NCBI GenBank assembly: GCA_020047885.1
Contig: JAIFNF010000066.1
Location: 1 to 10,110, forward strand
Direction: 5' to 3'
DNA length: 10,110 nt
DNA from: Gammaproteobacteria bacterium
GTDB taxonomy: Bacteria; Pseudomonadota; Gammaproteobacteria; Competibacterales; Competibacteraceae
The notes beneath the pieces were generated by a model that ran no database searches, was not told the DNA's origin, and saw only the letters and a program-made list of their open reading frames with translations. Numbering within the stretch: the stretch's first letter is position 1; each line of letters starts with the position of its first letter. Of the stretch, positions 1 through 7,478 are shown piece by piece. Both the position numbers and the translations under genes were made by a program.

Positions 1-970
1 TAGACTTGGCACCTTCAATACCGGCCACCGCCACCCGGAACCCGTCGCCCGCCAGCACCACCCAGATGGAAGGAGGCGCTTCGTTGTACTTTTTCTGGTA
101 ATCGGTCAGAAACGCCTTGGCTTCCGGCGTATCCAGATCCTGCGGTTGCGGCGGACTCAGGAAATAGAAACCCTCAGCGGCTTCCTTACCGGCGCTCTTG
201 ACCAGATCGGGATTATTCGTGGCGTCGCCGCCGATGAACGGCACCGCCCAACCCATACTCCGCTTTTGCCGCAGCAACAGACCCGCTTCAGGATAGTAGC
301 CGGTGAACAGCACGACGTCCGGGTTAGCGCCCTTCAACTTGGTCAGAATCGCGGTGTAGTCGCGTTCACCCGGCGTCAGGGCGTCAAAAAACACCACTTT
401 TGCGCCCTGCTTCTTCAGTAGCGTGTTAGCTTCATCGGCCAGACCTTTAGCATAGGACGTGCTGTCATGCAGGATGGCGACTTTTTTGAAACCCAGTTTC
501 TCAATGGTCTGTGCCGCCATTCGTCCCTGTTCATCATCACGGGGTGCGGTACGGAAGAAGTGCTTGAAACCCTTTTCCGTGAGACGGATCGCGGTCGAAC
601 CGTTGGCGATTTGCGGAATGCCCGCCTCGTCAAAAATGGTCTGGCTGGCCTCGGTCACGGACGAACCGTAAGTACCGATAACAGCGACCACACCTTTCGT
701 AGTCAAGCGCTGCGCGGCCAGTGAAGCGGTGCGCGGGTCGCCGCCATCGTCCTCGGTGACGACTTCGATTTTCCGACCCAGCACGCCGCCCTTGGCGTTC
801 TGCTGATCGGCCAGTAGTTCAACGATTTTCTTCATGCCCTGCCCTTCACTGGCCCAGGAACCGGTCAACGGCGCCATCAGACCAATCTTCACCGGATCTG
901 CCGCCTGAGCCACACCGCCGCCCATCGCCAGACCGACCGCGGCAACCAGCGCCAACAGTTTCTGTTTCAT
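1..970 (-). CDS. Branched-chain amino acid type ABC transporter substrate-binding protein (3' end outside window)
   Basis: This is a periplasmic binding protein of the LivJ/LivK (Leu/Ile/Val-binding) family, which captures an amino acid or related small ligand for an ABC importer. Reading the minus strand from ATG at 968-970 gives 323 open codons to the window edge, so the C-terminus is missing. Residues 1-23 form a Sec signal peptide (MKQK, a hydrophobic stretch, cleavage after AQA). Mature protein begins ADPVKIGLMAPLTG, the usual start of this family. Further hallmarks are GGVLGRKIEVVTEDDGGDP, VVAVIGTYGS, GERDYTAIL and PDVVLFTGYY. A strong ribosome site (GAGGAGG) lies about 7 bases before the ATG. 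The ligand cannot be told from sequence; family members bind branched-chain amino acids, amides, urea or aromatic compounds. Permease and ATPase genes would be expected beyond position 1 but are not visible. Confidence 0.93.
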   Translation of the reverse strand, partial: MKQKLLALVAAVGLAMGGGVAQAADPVKIGLMAPLTGSWASEGQGMKKIVELLADQQNAKGGVLGRKIEVVTEDDGGDPRTASLAAQRLTTKGVVAVIGTYGSSVTEASQTIFDEAGIPQIANGSTAIRLTEKGFKHFFRTAPRDDEQGRMAAQTIEKLGFKKVAILHDSTSYAKGLADEANTLLKKQGAKVVFFDALTPGERDYTAILTKLKGANPDVVLFTGYYPEAGLLLRQKRSMGWAVPFIGGDATNNPDLVKSAGKEAAEGFYFLSPPQPQDLDTPEAKAFLTDYQKKYNEAPPSIWVVLAGDGFRVAVAGIEGAKS

Positions 971-998
971 CTATTTTCCTCCTCACTCGGTAGCCAGA

Positions 999-1029
999 CC
1001 GGCTTGCCCAAGGGGGTTCGGGAAGCCGG
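999..1029. repeat. Inverted repeat in the leader of the binding-protein gene
   Basis: The arms CCGGCTT (999-1005) and AAGCCGG (1023-1029) are perfect complements around a 17-base interior that can add a few further C-G pairs. The hairpin lies between the glycosyltransferase stop and the binding-protein ATG, ending about 28 bases before that ATG. No T-run follows on the minus strand, so a classical intrinsic terminator is not supported. It could be a leader RNA structure or an mRNA-stabilising hairpin; the sequence does not decide. Confidence 0.4.
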
Positions 1030-1078
1030 CGCAATGATTTTGCAACCCTTGAACAATAGCAGCGAATTTCAAAAAGCG

Positions 1079-2338
1079 TCAAACCCGCGGCCTTCCTCCT
1101 CTCCCCTGGGCGACCGCCTCGATGAGCGCCACCTGGGCAGGCAGACAGACGGTGTGTAAATCGTAGTTTTCGATGATCGTTTGCCGGGCGTAGTGGCGGA
1201 TCGTCTGCATCCGGTCGGGGTGGCGGAGCACCGTGTCGACGGTGTCGGCAAGTTCTTGGGGGTTGAAGAAGTCGACCAGCAGGCCGTTGTGACCGTGGAT
1301 GATCACTTCTTCTACCGGCGGGGTGCGAGAACCGATCACTAGGCAACCGGCGCTCATGGCTTCAAGCATGGACCAGGACAGGACAAACGGATAGGTCAGG
1401 TAGACGTGGACGGCAGACACTTGCAGCAGACCCAGAAATACCGCATAGGGAACTTTGCCAACAAAGTGGATGCGGCTGAGATCCAATTGGCCGGCGAGTT
1501 CGCTCAGGTATTTCTGGCGGTAGGTCTGGCCGCCAGGCAGTAGGCTGCCGTAGCTGACTTCATCGCCGCCAACGATGAGGATACGAGCTTGGGGGTGGCG
1601 GCGCTGAATGTCCGGCAGGGCGCGCAGGAAACAGTGAAAGCCGCGCATCGGTTCGAGGTTGCGGTTGACGAAGGTGATGAGTTCATCGCCAGCTCGGAGT
1701 TCAAGGCCGCGTTGATCAAGCTGCAGAGTGGCTTGAGGATTCGGGACGATCTGTCGGGTGTCGACGCCGTCGTGGATGACACGGATCTGTTGGCGAAACG
1801 GCTCGGGAAACGTGCTCGCTTGCCAGTGGGTGGGGGACAGGCCAACGTCGGCAACGTCAAAGTGCAGAAGATTATTGAGATTCTTCAGGCGCAAGCGACA
1901 AACTTCGCCGGGGTCAGTGACTGGAAATTCGGCATCGAAGCCGACATCCGTACCTTCGCGGTGGTAGAAGAATTCACAGTAAGCGATCACTTGCGCATGC
2001 GGCCAGACGTCTTTGAGAAACAGGCTTTCCCCCCAACCGGGATGGGCGATGATGATCTCTGGGTTGAAGCCTTGGGTCTTGAGGCGCAACCCAGCGCGGA
2101 AACAAGCTTCACCGCGAATCGTTTTGGTTTCGAAGTCGCTGACCCAGGGATGAACGTTGGGGGTAGAGCCGCGTTGGACGGCGTAAGGGATCAGCTTGAC
2201 GCCTTGCCATTCGGTGGCGTTGACTTTCTGTAGGGTCAGAGCGACGACGGTATGCCCCTGCGCCGCCAGTGCCGGGGCGAGGTGTTTGAACTGGCCAGGG
2301 AAGTTTTGATGGATGAACAAAATGTTGTACATGGTCAT
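1079..2338 (-). CDS. GT4-like (GT-B fold) glycosyltransferase
   Basis: This is a predicted retaining glycosyltransferase of the GT-B fold that would move a sugar from a nucleotide-sugar donor in the cytoplasm; acceptor and product are unknown. The N-terminus (YNILFIHQNFPGQFKHLAP) is the usual first strand and acceptor-side loop of this subgroup. The donor-binding C-terminal domain starts near residue 220 (ITFVNRNLEPMRG, then ARILIVGGDEVSYG). The family E-x7-E type region is SMLEAMSAGCLVIGSRTPPVEE at about residues 323-344, followed by HNGLLVDFF. Length is 419 residues from the ATG at 2336-2338; a second in-frame ATG at 2330-2332 would start closer to the conserved strand. Neither has a clear Shine-Dalgarno, so the start is uncertain. 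It lies 51 bases after ttcA in the same direction. No other polysaccharide genes are nearby, so the pathway cannot be inferred. Confidence 0.88.
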   Translation of the reverse strand: MTMYNILFIHQNFPGQFKHLAPALAAQGHTVVALTLQKVNATEWQGVKLIPYAVQRGSTPNVHPWVSDFETKTIRGEACFRAGLRLKTQGFNPEIIIAHPGWGESLFLKDVWPHAQVIAYCEFFYHREGTDVGFDAEFPVTDPGEVCRLRLKNLNNLLHFDVADVGLSPTHWQASTFPEPFRQQIRVIHDGVDTRQIVPNPQATLQLDQRGLELRAGDELITFVNRNLEPMRGFHCFLRALPDIQRRHPQARILIVGGDEVSYGSLLPGGQTYRQKYLSELAGQLDLSRIHFVGKVPYAVFLGLLQVSAVHVYLTYPFVLSWSMLEAMSAGCLVIGSRTPPVEEVIIHGHNGLLVDFFNPQELADTVDTVLRHPDRMQTIRHYARQTIIENYDLHTVCLPAQVALIEAVAQGRGGRPRV

Positions 2339-2351
2339 CAACCGTGAAAGG

Positions 2352-2380
2352 TTGGGTTGACGATAAAGCGGTCAACCCAA
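2352..2380. repeat. Perfect 10-bp inverted repeat before the glycosyltransferase
   Basis: TTGGGTTGAC (2352-2361) and GTCAACCCAA (2371-2380) are exact reverse complements separated by 9 bases. The element fills most of the 51-base gap between the ttcA stop and the glycosyltransferase start, and on the minus strand ends about 13 bases before the first ATG. As RNA it would fold next to the start codon, so it could limit translation or act as a weak terminator or attenuator. It could also be an operator for a dimeric regulator. No T-tract is present. Confidence 0.5.
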
Positions 2381-2389
2381 ACTGCGAAG

Positions 2390-3316
2390 CTACAAAGTTT
2401 TATCAAAGTCATCAACGTTTTCCTCCCTCCTTTGAAAAAGAAGGGGGGTCGGGGAGGATTTTTCCTCCTCCTGATCCTCACGCGCCTCCGGCAACAGCCA
2501 GTTCGGCGCTGAACCCCCGTTGCGCGCCCCCAGTTCAGCGAAATTGAACAATCCGGTATCGGCCAGATGCGACGGCGCAACGTTGCCCAGCGCGGCGAAA
2601 ATGCTGTCCACCCGCCCCGGAAACTGTTTTTCCCATTGCCGCAACATGGCCTTGATCGCCTGGCGTTGCAGATTGTCCTGGGAGCCGCACAGATTGCAGG
2701 GAATGATCGGGAACTGGCGAGCTTGGGCGTAGGCGGACGTGTCGCGTTCCTGGCAATAGGCCAGCGGGCGAATCACCACATGCCGGCCATCATCGCTCAA
2801 CAGCTTCGGCGGCATGGCCTTGAGCGTGCCCCCGTGGAACAGATTCAGAAACAGGGTTTCCACAATATCGTCGCGATGATGACCGAGGGCGATTTTGGTC
2901 ATCCCCTGTTCCGCTGCAAACGTGTAAAGCGCACCGCGCCGCAACCGTGAACACAGCCCACAGGTGGTCTTCCCCTCCGGGATAACCCGCTTGACCACGC
3001 TGTAGGTGTCCTGCTCGATAATGTGGAAGGGAATGCTGATACTGCGGAGATAGTCGGGCAGAACCTGTTCGGGAAACCCTGGCTGCTTCTGATCGAGATT
3101 GACGGCAATCAACGCAAAGCGCACCGGTGCCCGCCGTTGCAGATTGCGCAGAATATCCAGCATGACGAAGGAATCCTTGCCGCCGGACAGGCACACCATT
3201 ACTCGGTCGCCATCCTCGATCATGTTGAAATCCTGAATGGCTCGGCCGACGTTGCGTCGCAACCGTTTTTGAAGCTTGTTAAAATTGACCTGCTGTTTCC
3301 TGACTGTCGCCGTCAT
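2390..3316 (-). CDS. ttcA: tRNA 2-thiocytidine(32) synthetase TtcA
   Basis: TtcA thiolates cytidine 32 in the anticodon loop of certain tRNAs. It activates the base with ATP and uses an iron-sulfur cluster with sulfur relayed from a cysteine desulfurase. The translation shows the PP-loop ATP site SGGKDS at residues 44-49, the Cys pair CGLC at 119-122 and a second pair CNLC at 207-210, plus [21 protein letters not shown] and RPLAYCQE, all typical of the family. I place the start at ATG 3314-3316, with GGAG 7 bases upstream; an in-frame GTG two codons earlier has no room for a ribosome site. Length is 308 residues, normal for the family. The last roughly 25 residues are Ser/Pro/Arg/Glu-rich and unlike a conserved domain because the coding frame runs through a dispersed palindromic repeat (2421-2468). 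Confidence 0.96.
   Translation of the reverse strand: MTATVRKQQVNFNKLQKRLRRNVGRAIQDFNMIEDGDRVMVCLSGGKDSFVMLDILRNLQRRAPVRFALIAVNLDQKQPGFPEQVLPDYLRSISIPFHIIEQDTYSVVKRVIPEGKTTCGLCSRLRRGALYTFAAEQGMTKIALGHHRDDIVETLFLNLFHGGTLKAMPPKLLSDDGRHVVIRPLAYCQERDTSAYAQARQFPIIPCNLCGSQDNLQRQAIKAMLRQWEKQFPGRVDSIFAALGNVAPSHLADTGLFNFAELGARNGGSAPNWLLPEAREDQEEEKSSPTPLLFQRREENVDDFDKTL
2421..2468. repeat. Dispersed palindromic repeat inside the 3' end of ttcA
   Basis: The block has the pattern C-rich arm, CTTTGAAAAAG, GGGGGG, then GGGGAGGATTTTT. It is clearly related to the copy at 8369-8404 (CCCCCCTTTAGCAAAGGGGGG, then TTAGGGGGGATTT): both share CTTT..AAAG, a GGGGGT block and GG(A/G)GGATTT in the same order and orientation. 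A second small hairpin, GGAGGA-TTTT-TCCTCC, sits at 2453-2468. The repeat is read through by ttcA as [14 protein letters not shown]. In this copy the TAA found in the other copy (minus strand) is replaced by CGA. Confidence 0.7.
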
Positions 3317-3392
3317 GCGCACTCTCCGGGAACCTCTGACAAGGCCGGAAACTTTACCCGAAATCGGCTCCGGTTGCGTTAGAGTGATTGAC

Positions 3393-3421
3393 TTGCCGCC
3401 CGTGCGCTAGCGGACTAGACT
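3393..3421 (+). promoter_or_regulatory. Candidate sigma-70 promoter for the DUF465 gene
   Basis: TTGCCG (3393-3398) and TAGACT (3416-3421) lie exactly 17 bases apart; each matches the consensus at four of six positions. Transcription would start near 3428, leaving a leader of about 80 bases before the DUF465 start codon. This is a pattern match only; such matches arise by chance. Confidence 0.3.
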
Positions 3422-3511
3422 GCATTGATGACCACGGTGAACACCGCGCGTCGGGAACCTGCCCGGTTCCGACCCCCACCACTCCCGCCCTTTATTTGGA
3501 GGATACCGCCT

Positions 3512-3718
3512 ATGGAGACCAATGACATTGAACATTACAAGCGCCGCCTCGTTGAATTGCGCGTCGAGCATCGCGATCTGGATGACGTAATCGCCCGCTT
3601 GGCCAAAGATCCCCTGGTTGACGAGCTTGAACTGAAGCGGCTTAAAAAGCGCAAATTGATGATCAAGGATCAGATCTCCCGTCTCGAAAGCAAAGTTATC
3701 CCCGATCTGAACGCCTGA
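3512..3718 (+). CDS. YdcH family (DUF465) small protein
   Basis: This 68-residue acidic/basic helical protein begins METNDIEHYKRRLVELRVEH and carries the family pattern HRDLDDVIARL...DELELKRLKKRKLMIKDQISRLES. That matches the DUF465/YdcH family of small proteins predicted to form an antiparallel helical hairpin or coiled coil, with no established biochemical role. I chose the ATG at 3512 because TTTGGAGGA (3496-3503) lies 8 bases upstream and the protein then matches family length. An in-frame ATG at 3425 would add 29 Pro/Arg-rich residues not typical of the family. The gene is divergent from ttcA and convergent with the phasin-like gene. Confidence 0.88.
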   Translation: METNDIEHYKRRLVELRVEHRDLDDVIARLAKDPLVDELELKRLKKRKLMIKDQISRLESKVIPDLNA

Positions 3719-3735
3719 ATCCGGCGTAACCGTTT

Positions 3736-3778
3736 ACGCCCTCCCACCCCGAATCTCCCCTCCACGGGGGGAGGGCGT
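3736..3778. terminator. Hairpin between convergent genes, possible two-way terminator
   Basis: ACGCCCTCCC (3736-3745) and GGGAGGGCGT (3769-3778) are perfect complements over 10 bases, and the 23-base interior contains further C-rich and G-rich runs that can pair. It fills the 68-base gap between the DUF465 stop and the stop of the convergent phasin-like gene, the expected place for a shared terminator. No T-run follows on either strand, so termination by the intrinsic mechanism would be imperfect. It may instead be a dispersed repeat of the C/G-rich type seen elsewhere in this window. Confidence 0.45.
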
Positions 3779-3786
3779 GCTGGCCA

Positions 3787-4413
3787 CTACAGCGATTCAC
3801 CGTACTTCCGGGCATGGAGTTCCCGAGCCTGTGCTACCCAGTCATCCCGGCGGATGCGTCCGCTGAAGTGAATAATCTCTGCTTCCAAATGCTCGATGTC
3901 GGCGTCGGTCAGGACGGCAAGCTGTCGATAGCAGCTAATGCCCGCTGCGTTCAACTTGCCTTCCAACACCGGCCCAATTCCGCTGATCAGCTTCAAATTG
4001 TCTTTCTCCACCGCCGCCGTCATAGCGGCCGCCTGCCGATCATGGGTCAGCGCCTTGATGCGCTCATTGATCGCTTCAAGCCGCTGGGCGATGCCGCGCA
4101 CATCATCACGGGTAGGCACCCCCAACCGCTTCAAGGCCCGCGAGACCCGATCCTCAAAAATCTGCTCCAGATGATCCAGCGTATCGGTCGCCTTGCCCCG
4201 CATGCCTTCCACGATTTCGCGGACGTCGTCCATCCGTTCCTGGGCTTCATTGATCGTATCCCCGGCCAGATGCAAGGTCTGCTCGCGCAGTTTTTCACCT
4301 TCCTTGACCACTGATTCCATCAGCTTGCCGGTTTCCTCTTGCGCCCGGTCGATGGCCCCTTTGACTTGGTCGGCCAGGGTTTCAGGACTATTTTTACGGT
4401 TTTCTTCGCTCAT
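3787..4413 (-). CDS. Phasin-like granule protein fused to a C-terminal helix-hairpin-helix domain
   Basis: Residues 1 to about 125 are an amphipathic helical region ending in FEDRVSRALKRLGVPTRDDVRGIAQRLEAI, with RVSRALKRLGVPTRDDV being the signature of PhaF/PhaI-type polyhydroxyalkanoate granule-associated proteins. Residues 138-208 form a separate domain with the hairpin LISGIGPVLEGKLNAAGI and the ending SGRIRRDDWVAQARELHAR. This is a helix-hairpin-helix module of the COG3743 type, often appended to unrelated proteins and predicted to bind nucleic acid. The start is ATG 4411-4413, with AAAGGAG 7 bases upstream; the longer TTG-initiated reading is rejected. Length is 208 residues. It probably coats PHA granules in the cytoplasm, and the C-terminal domain may link them to DNA (inference). 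No PHA synthase gene is visible here. Confidence 0.8.
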   Translation of the reverse strand: MSEENRKNSPETLADQVKGAIDRAQEETGKLMESVVKEGEKLREQTLHLAGDTINEAQERMDDVREIVEGMRGKATDTLDHLEQIFEDRVSRALKRLGVPTRDDVRGIAQRLEAINERIKALTHDRQAAAMTAAVEKDNLKLISGIGPVLEGKLNAAGISCYRQLAVLTDADIEHLEAEIIHFSGRIRRDDWVAQARELHARKYGESL

Positions 4414-4598
4414 CACAGGCTCCTTTGGGCGATCGCCCGAATTTTGTCCTACTATGAATTGCAACTAGTTTTAATCTAACCGGCAAAAGTAGTGCAAACA
4501 CCCTAACGGCAACCCGGCTTCCAACCCGGTGTGATAAAGTAATCCCGGTACGCTACCCGCAGCGCCTCCCCTCCACCTCTGAATACTACGATCGCCCC

Positions 4599-7427
4599 AT
4601 GATCCTGAGCCGTTTTCTTAAGCCCAAGTGGCAAACTACCGATCCCGAAGCCCCTCAACCCGCTGCACCGGAACTGGCAAGTACTGATCCTGCCCACCGC
4701 CGCTTGGCGCTGGAACGCCTCAACGATCTCGATCAGTTACAGACTCTGGCTGGTGAAGACGCTGATGCCGGGGTGCGAACCGCCGCATTAGCCCGTTACC
4801 GCGTCCTGCTGACCGGCAAGGCGGCTGAGGGTCCATCGCTGACCGACCGGCTGGAGCGCTTCCGCCAGAGCGCTGATCCCGAGTTGGTTGAGGTGCTGTT
4901 GCGTCAGGCCGTTGAACCGGAATTGCGATTGGCCGCGCTGGAGCGAACGACGGCGGAACCGTTGTTGATCGAAATCGCGATCCACGATCCGCAACTGGAC
5001 GTGCGCCTGGCCGCGCTGGAACGGGTTTACGAACCGGAAGCGCTCGACCAGATCGCCCGTCAGAGCCGCAACCGCGACAAGCGCATTTACCGCCGGGCGC
5101 GGGAGCGACTCGATGCGCTCGTCGCCGAGAAAATCCGCGCCAGCCATATCGAGCGGTTATGCACCGAGATGGAAAACCTGCGCTGGGATGGTGAAAGCGG
5201 CATGAACGCCGGTCGCTTTCCACGGCTGGAACAGGAATGGCGCGATCAGGAAGCCGCCGCCCCGCCCGAATTGCGCGAGCGCTATGTCGAGGCACGCACC
5301 CGGTTCCTGACCGAACGGCAGGCCAGCGCGGGACGCCGCACCCAGCGCATGGAACTGACCGCTTCGCTGGAAACCCTGCTGGAACGGTTACGCCAGGCCA
5401 GCGAATCCAGCCACGAACTGGACGCCTCGGTGCAATACGCTACCCGTGAAGCGCCCGCCGCCTGGGCCTATTTCGGTCCGGTGCAGGACAGCGAAGGGCG
5501 GCGACTGGAACAGCAATTCCAGCAACTGGTCGAGGACATTCAGGAACAACAGCGCGTCCTCCACCGGAACCAGGCTCGCGCCCTCCGCTTGCGTGAAGTG
5601 TTGCAACAGGCCGACAAATTGCTGCAACAGACCAGCGAAGTTCACGACGCGGATCTCAAGCAATTGCGGCAGCAGTGGGAAGGTCTGGAGCGTCCCGAAT
5701 CCCGGGCGCTGGCCACTGAATTGCAGGGGCTGTTTGACGGAATGCTCGACAAATTGCGCGCCCGGATGCAGCGCCAGGTCAATGAACGCGATCGGGAATG
5801 GCAGGAACTCCAAGAGTTAGCCACGCAACTGGAAACCGCCCTGGAAAATGGCGAATTGCAACAGGCGACGACCTTGCAGGAACAGGCGCGCCAGCGGCTG
5901 AAGCGGAACATCGGACTGAGCCGGGCGCAAATGGCGCAGATCGAAGAACGGCTGCAAAGTTGCGCGGGCCGGATTGGCGAATTGCGCGACTGGCGGCGCT
6001 GGGCGGCTTATCAGGCACGGGAACAGCTTTGCGCGACCGCGGAAAGCCTGATCGGTCTGGAGGTCGATCCCACCGAAATCGCCCACCGCATCCAACAGAC
6101 ACGGGATGCCTGGAAGGATCTGGATCATCACGAAGGTGCCGCGCCCAAGAATCTCTGGAAGCGGTTCAACGGGGCCTGTGAGCGGGCGTATGCCCCCTGT
6201 CAGGCGCATTTCGAAGCACAATCCCGCGAACGCCAGCAGAACTTTGAGAAGAAAGCACTCCTGTGCGAGCAGTTGGAGCAATTTGAACAGACGACCGACT
6301 GGGCGCAGGTGGATTGGCGGGAAGCGGATCGGCTGCGGCGGCGCGCTCAGGAACAATGGTACAAGCTGGGGCCGGTGAATCGCGCCGACCGCAAGAATCT
6401 GGATCGCCGCTTTCAGCAAGTCCAGCAGCGCCTGGATCACCGCCTTGATGCCGAACGTGACCAGGAATTGCAACGGCGGCAGAACCTGATCCAACAGGTG
6501 CAGGCGGTGGTGGATAGCGCCGATTTGCGGGCGGCGATTGAAACCGCCAAGCGCGCGCAGGCCGAATGGCATCCCACCGTGCAAGCCTCGCCCCGTCAGG
6601 AACAGGCGCTATGGAAGACGTTTCGCACCGCCTGCGATGCGGTGTTTGCCCGTCGTCAGGCCGAACAGCAGGCGGTGGACGACGAGCGTCAAGGGCATCT
6701 GACCCAACGGCTGGCGCTGTGTGAAGAAGTCGAAGCGTTCACCAACCTCGACAGTGAACAATTACCGCAGGCGCGAGTGCGTTTATCCGCCATCCAGCGC
6801 GAGTGGGAAACGGCGGGGCCTGCGCCCAAGGCGGAACAGCGGGCGCTGGATCAGCGTTTTGAAGCGGCGCTCCGCCAGTTTGGTCAACAGGAACGATCCC
6901 TGCGCCGGAACCATGCTCAGCAAACTTTCCAGCATGGGTATGAGCGGACCCGCCTGTGCGCCCGTGTCGAGGCGCTGTTGCCCGCGGCACCAGTGACTGC
7001 CGATGTCCTCGCACCTTTCCAGCAACAATGGGCCGAACTCCCCGCGCTGCCAGAGGCGTTGCTGGAACCCCTGCAACGGCGGTTCGATGCGGTTTGTCAG
7101 GCGCTGACCGGCGCTCCTGAAGCCGCCCGCGAATGGCAAACCACGCTGGAACAGAATCTGGAGCGCAAGAAGGTCTGGTGCGTCTGCATGGAAATCGTCG
7201 CCGGTGTGGAATCGCCGCCGGCTTTCGCCCAGTTGCGGATGGAATATCAGGTCGCCCGGTTGTCCGCTTCGCTGGCGGGGGCGGCCACCAAAACCGAGGT
7301 GCTTTATGACCCGCAGCGTTTGCAGGAGCAGTGGCGTCAAACCGGCGCACTGCCTGCTGAAGAGGAAGCCGAACTGGACGCCCGCTTTATGAATGCGGTG
7401 CGGGCGTGGCAGCAGCGTGAGGATTGA
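4599..7427 (+). CDS. Large DUF349 repeat protein with N-terminal HEAT-like repeats
   Basis: This is a 942-residue soluble, highly charged and Gln/Arg/Glu-rich helical protein with no signal peptide or membrane segment. Residues about 30-155 contain HEAT-like units (DPAHRRLALERL, DPELVEVLLRQAVEPELRLAALER, DPQLDVRLAALERVYEPEAL). Residues about 240-460 are mostly coiled coil. Then come at least four DUF349 units, each with a Trp, a short linker and an L-x-x-R/K-F helix: W505...LWKRF, W587...LDRRF, W657...LWKTF and W736...LDQRF. Weaker units occur near 811-829 and 911-930. DUF349 proteins of this length are common in gammaproteobacteria, but I know of no proven biochemical function. The ATG at 4599 lacks a strong ribosome site. 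The gene is divergent from the phasin-like gene across 185 bases and is followed 51 bases later by an EamA transporter. Confidence 0.87.
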   Translation: MILSRFLKPKWQTTDPEAPQPAAPELASTDPAHRRLALERLNDLDQLQTLAGEDADAGVRTAALARYRVLLTGKAAEGPSLTDRLERFRQSADPELVEVLLRQAVEPELRLAALERTTAEPLLIEIAIHDPQLDVRLAALERVYEPEALDQIARQSRNRDKRIYRRARERLDALVAEKIRASHIERLCTEMENLRWDGESGMNAGRFPRLEQEWRDQEAAAPPELRERYVEARTRFLTERQASAGRRTQRMELTASLETLLERLRQASESSHELDASVQYATREAPAAWAYFGPVQDSEGRRLEQQFQQLVEDIQEQQRVLHRNQARALRLREVLQQADKLLQQTSEVHDADLKQLRQQWEGLERPESRALATELQGLFDGMLDKLRARMQRQVNERDREWQELQELATQLETALENGELQQATTLQEQARQRLKRNIGLSRAQMAQIEERLQSCAGRIGELRDWRRWAAYQAREQLCATAESLIGLEVDPTEIAHRIQQTRDAWKDLDHHEGAAPKNLWKRFNGACERAYAPCQAHFEAQSRERQQNFEKKALLCEQLEQFEQTTDWAQVDWREADRLRRRAQEQWYKLGPVNRADRKNLDRRFQQVQQRLDHRLDAERDQELQRRQNLIQQVQAVVDSADLRAAIETAKRAQAEWHPTVQASPRQEQALWKTFRTACDAVFARRQAEQQAVDDERQGHLTQRLALCEEVEAFTNLDSEQLPQARVRLSAIQREWETAGPAPKAEQRALDQRFEAALRQFGQQERSLRRNHAQQTFQHGYERTRLCARVEALLPAAPVTADVLAPFQQQWAELPALPEALLEPLQRRFDAVCQALTGAPEAAREWQTTLEQNLERKKVWCVCMEIVAGVESPPAFAQLRMEYQVARLSASLAGAATKTEVLYDPQRLQEQWRQTGALPAEEEAELDARFMNAVRAWQQRED

Positions 7428-7478
7428 TCGGGAACCGCCAGGACGCCAGGAACGCCTCCACGCTGAATCCATGACCCG

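Noticed and set aside
1589..2233. 214-codon plus-strand ORF opposite the glycosyltransferase
   Set aside because: It is the antisense shadow of a clearly conserved GT4-type gene; its translation has no recognisable domain.
3425..3511. N-terminal extension of the DUF465 protein from an upstream ATG
   Set aside because: The extension is Pro/Arg-rich, not family-like, and reads through the ribosome site that serves the ATG at 3512.
4414..4464. TTG-initiated extension of the phasin-like protein
   Set aside because: The AAAGGAG ribosome site falls inside the extension, and the internal ATG gives a family-like start.
4414..4598. Promoters in the divergent gap between the phasin-like and DUF349 genes
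   Set aside because: A minus-strand TTGCAC at 4492-4497 exists, but the best -10 at 16-17 bases (ATTAAA or TTAAAA) is weak, and no convincing plus-strand pair was seen.
5817..6584. 255-codon minus-strand ORF inside the DUF349 gene, and a similar 229-codon one at 6783-7472
   Set aside because: Long antisense frames are expected opposite high-GC Gln/Arg/Glu-rich coding sequence. They show no start signals or recognisable motifs, while the plus-strand frame has clear repeats.
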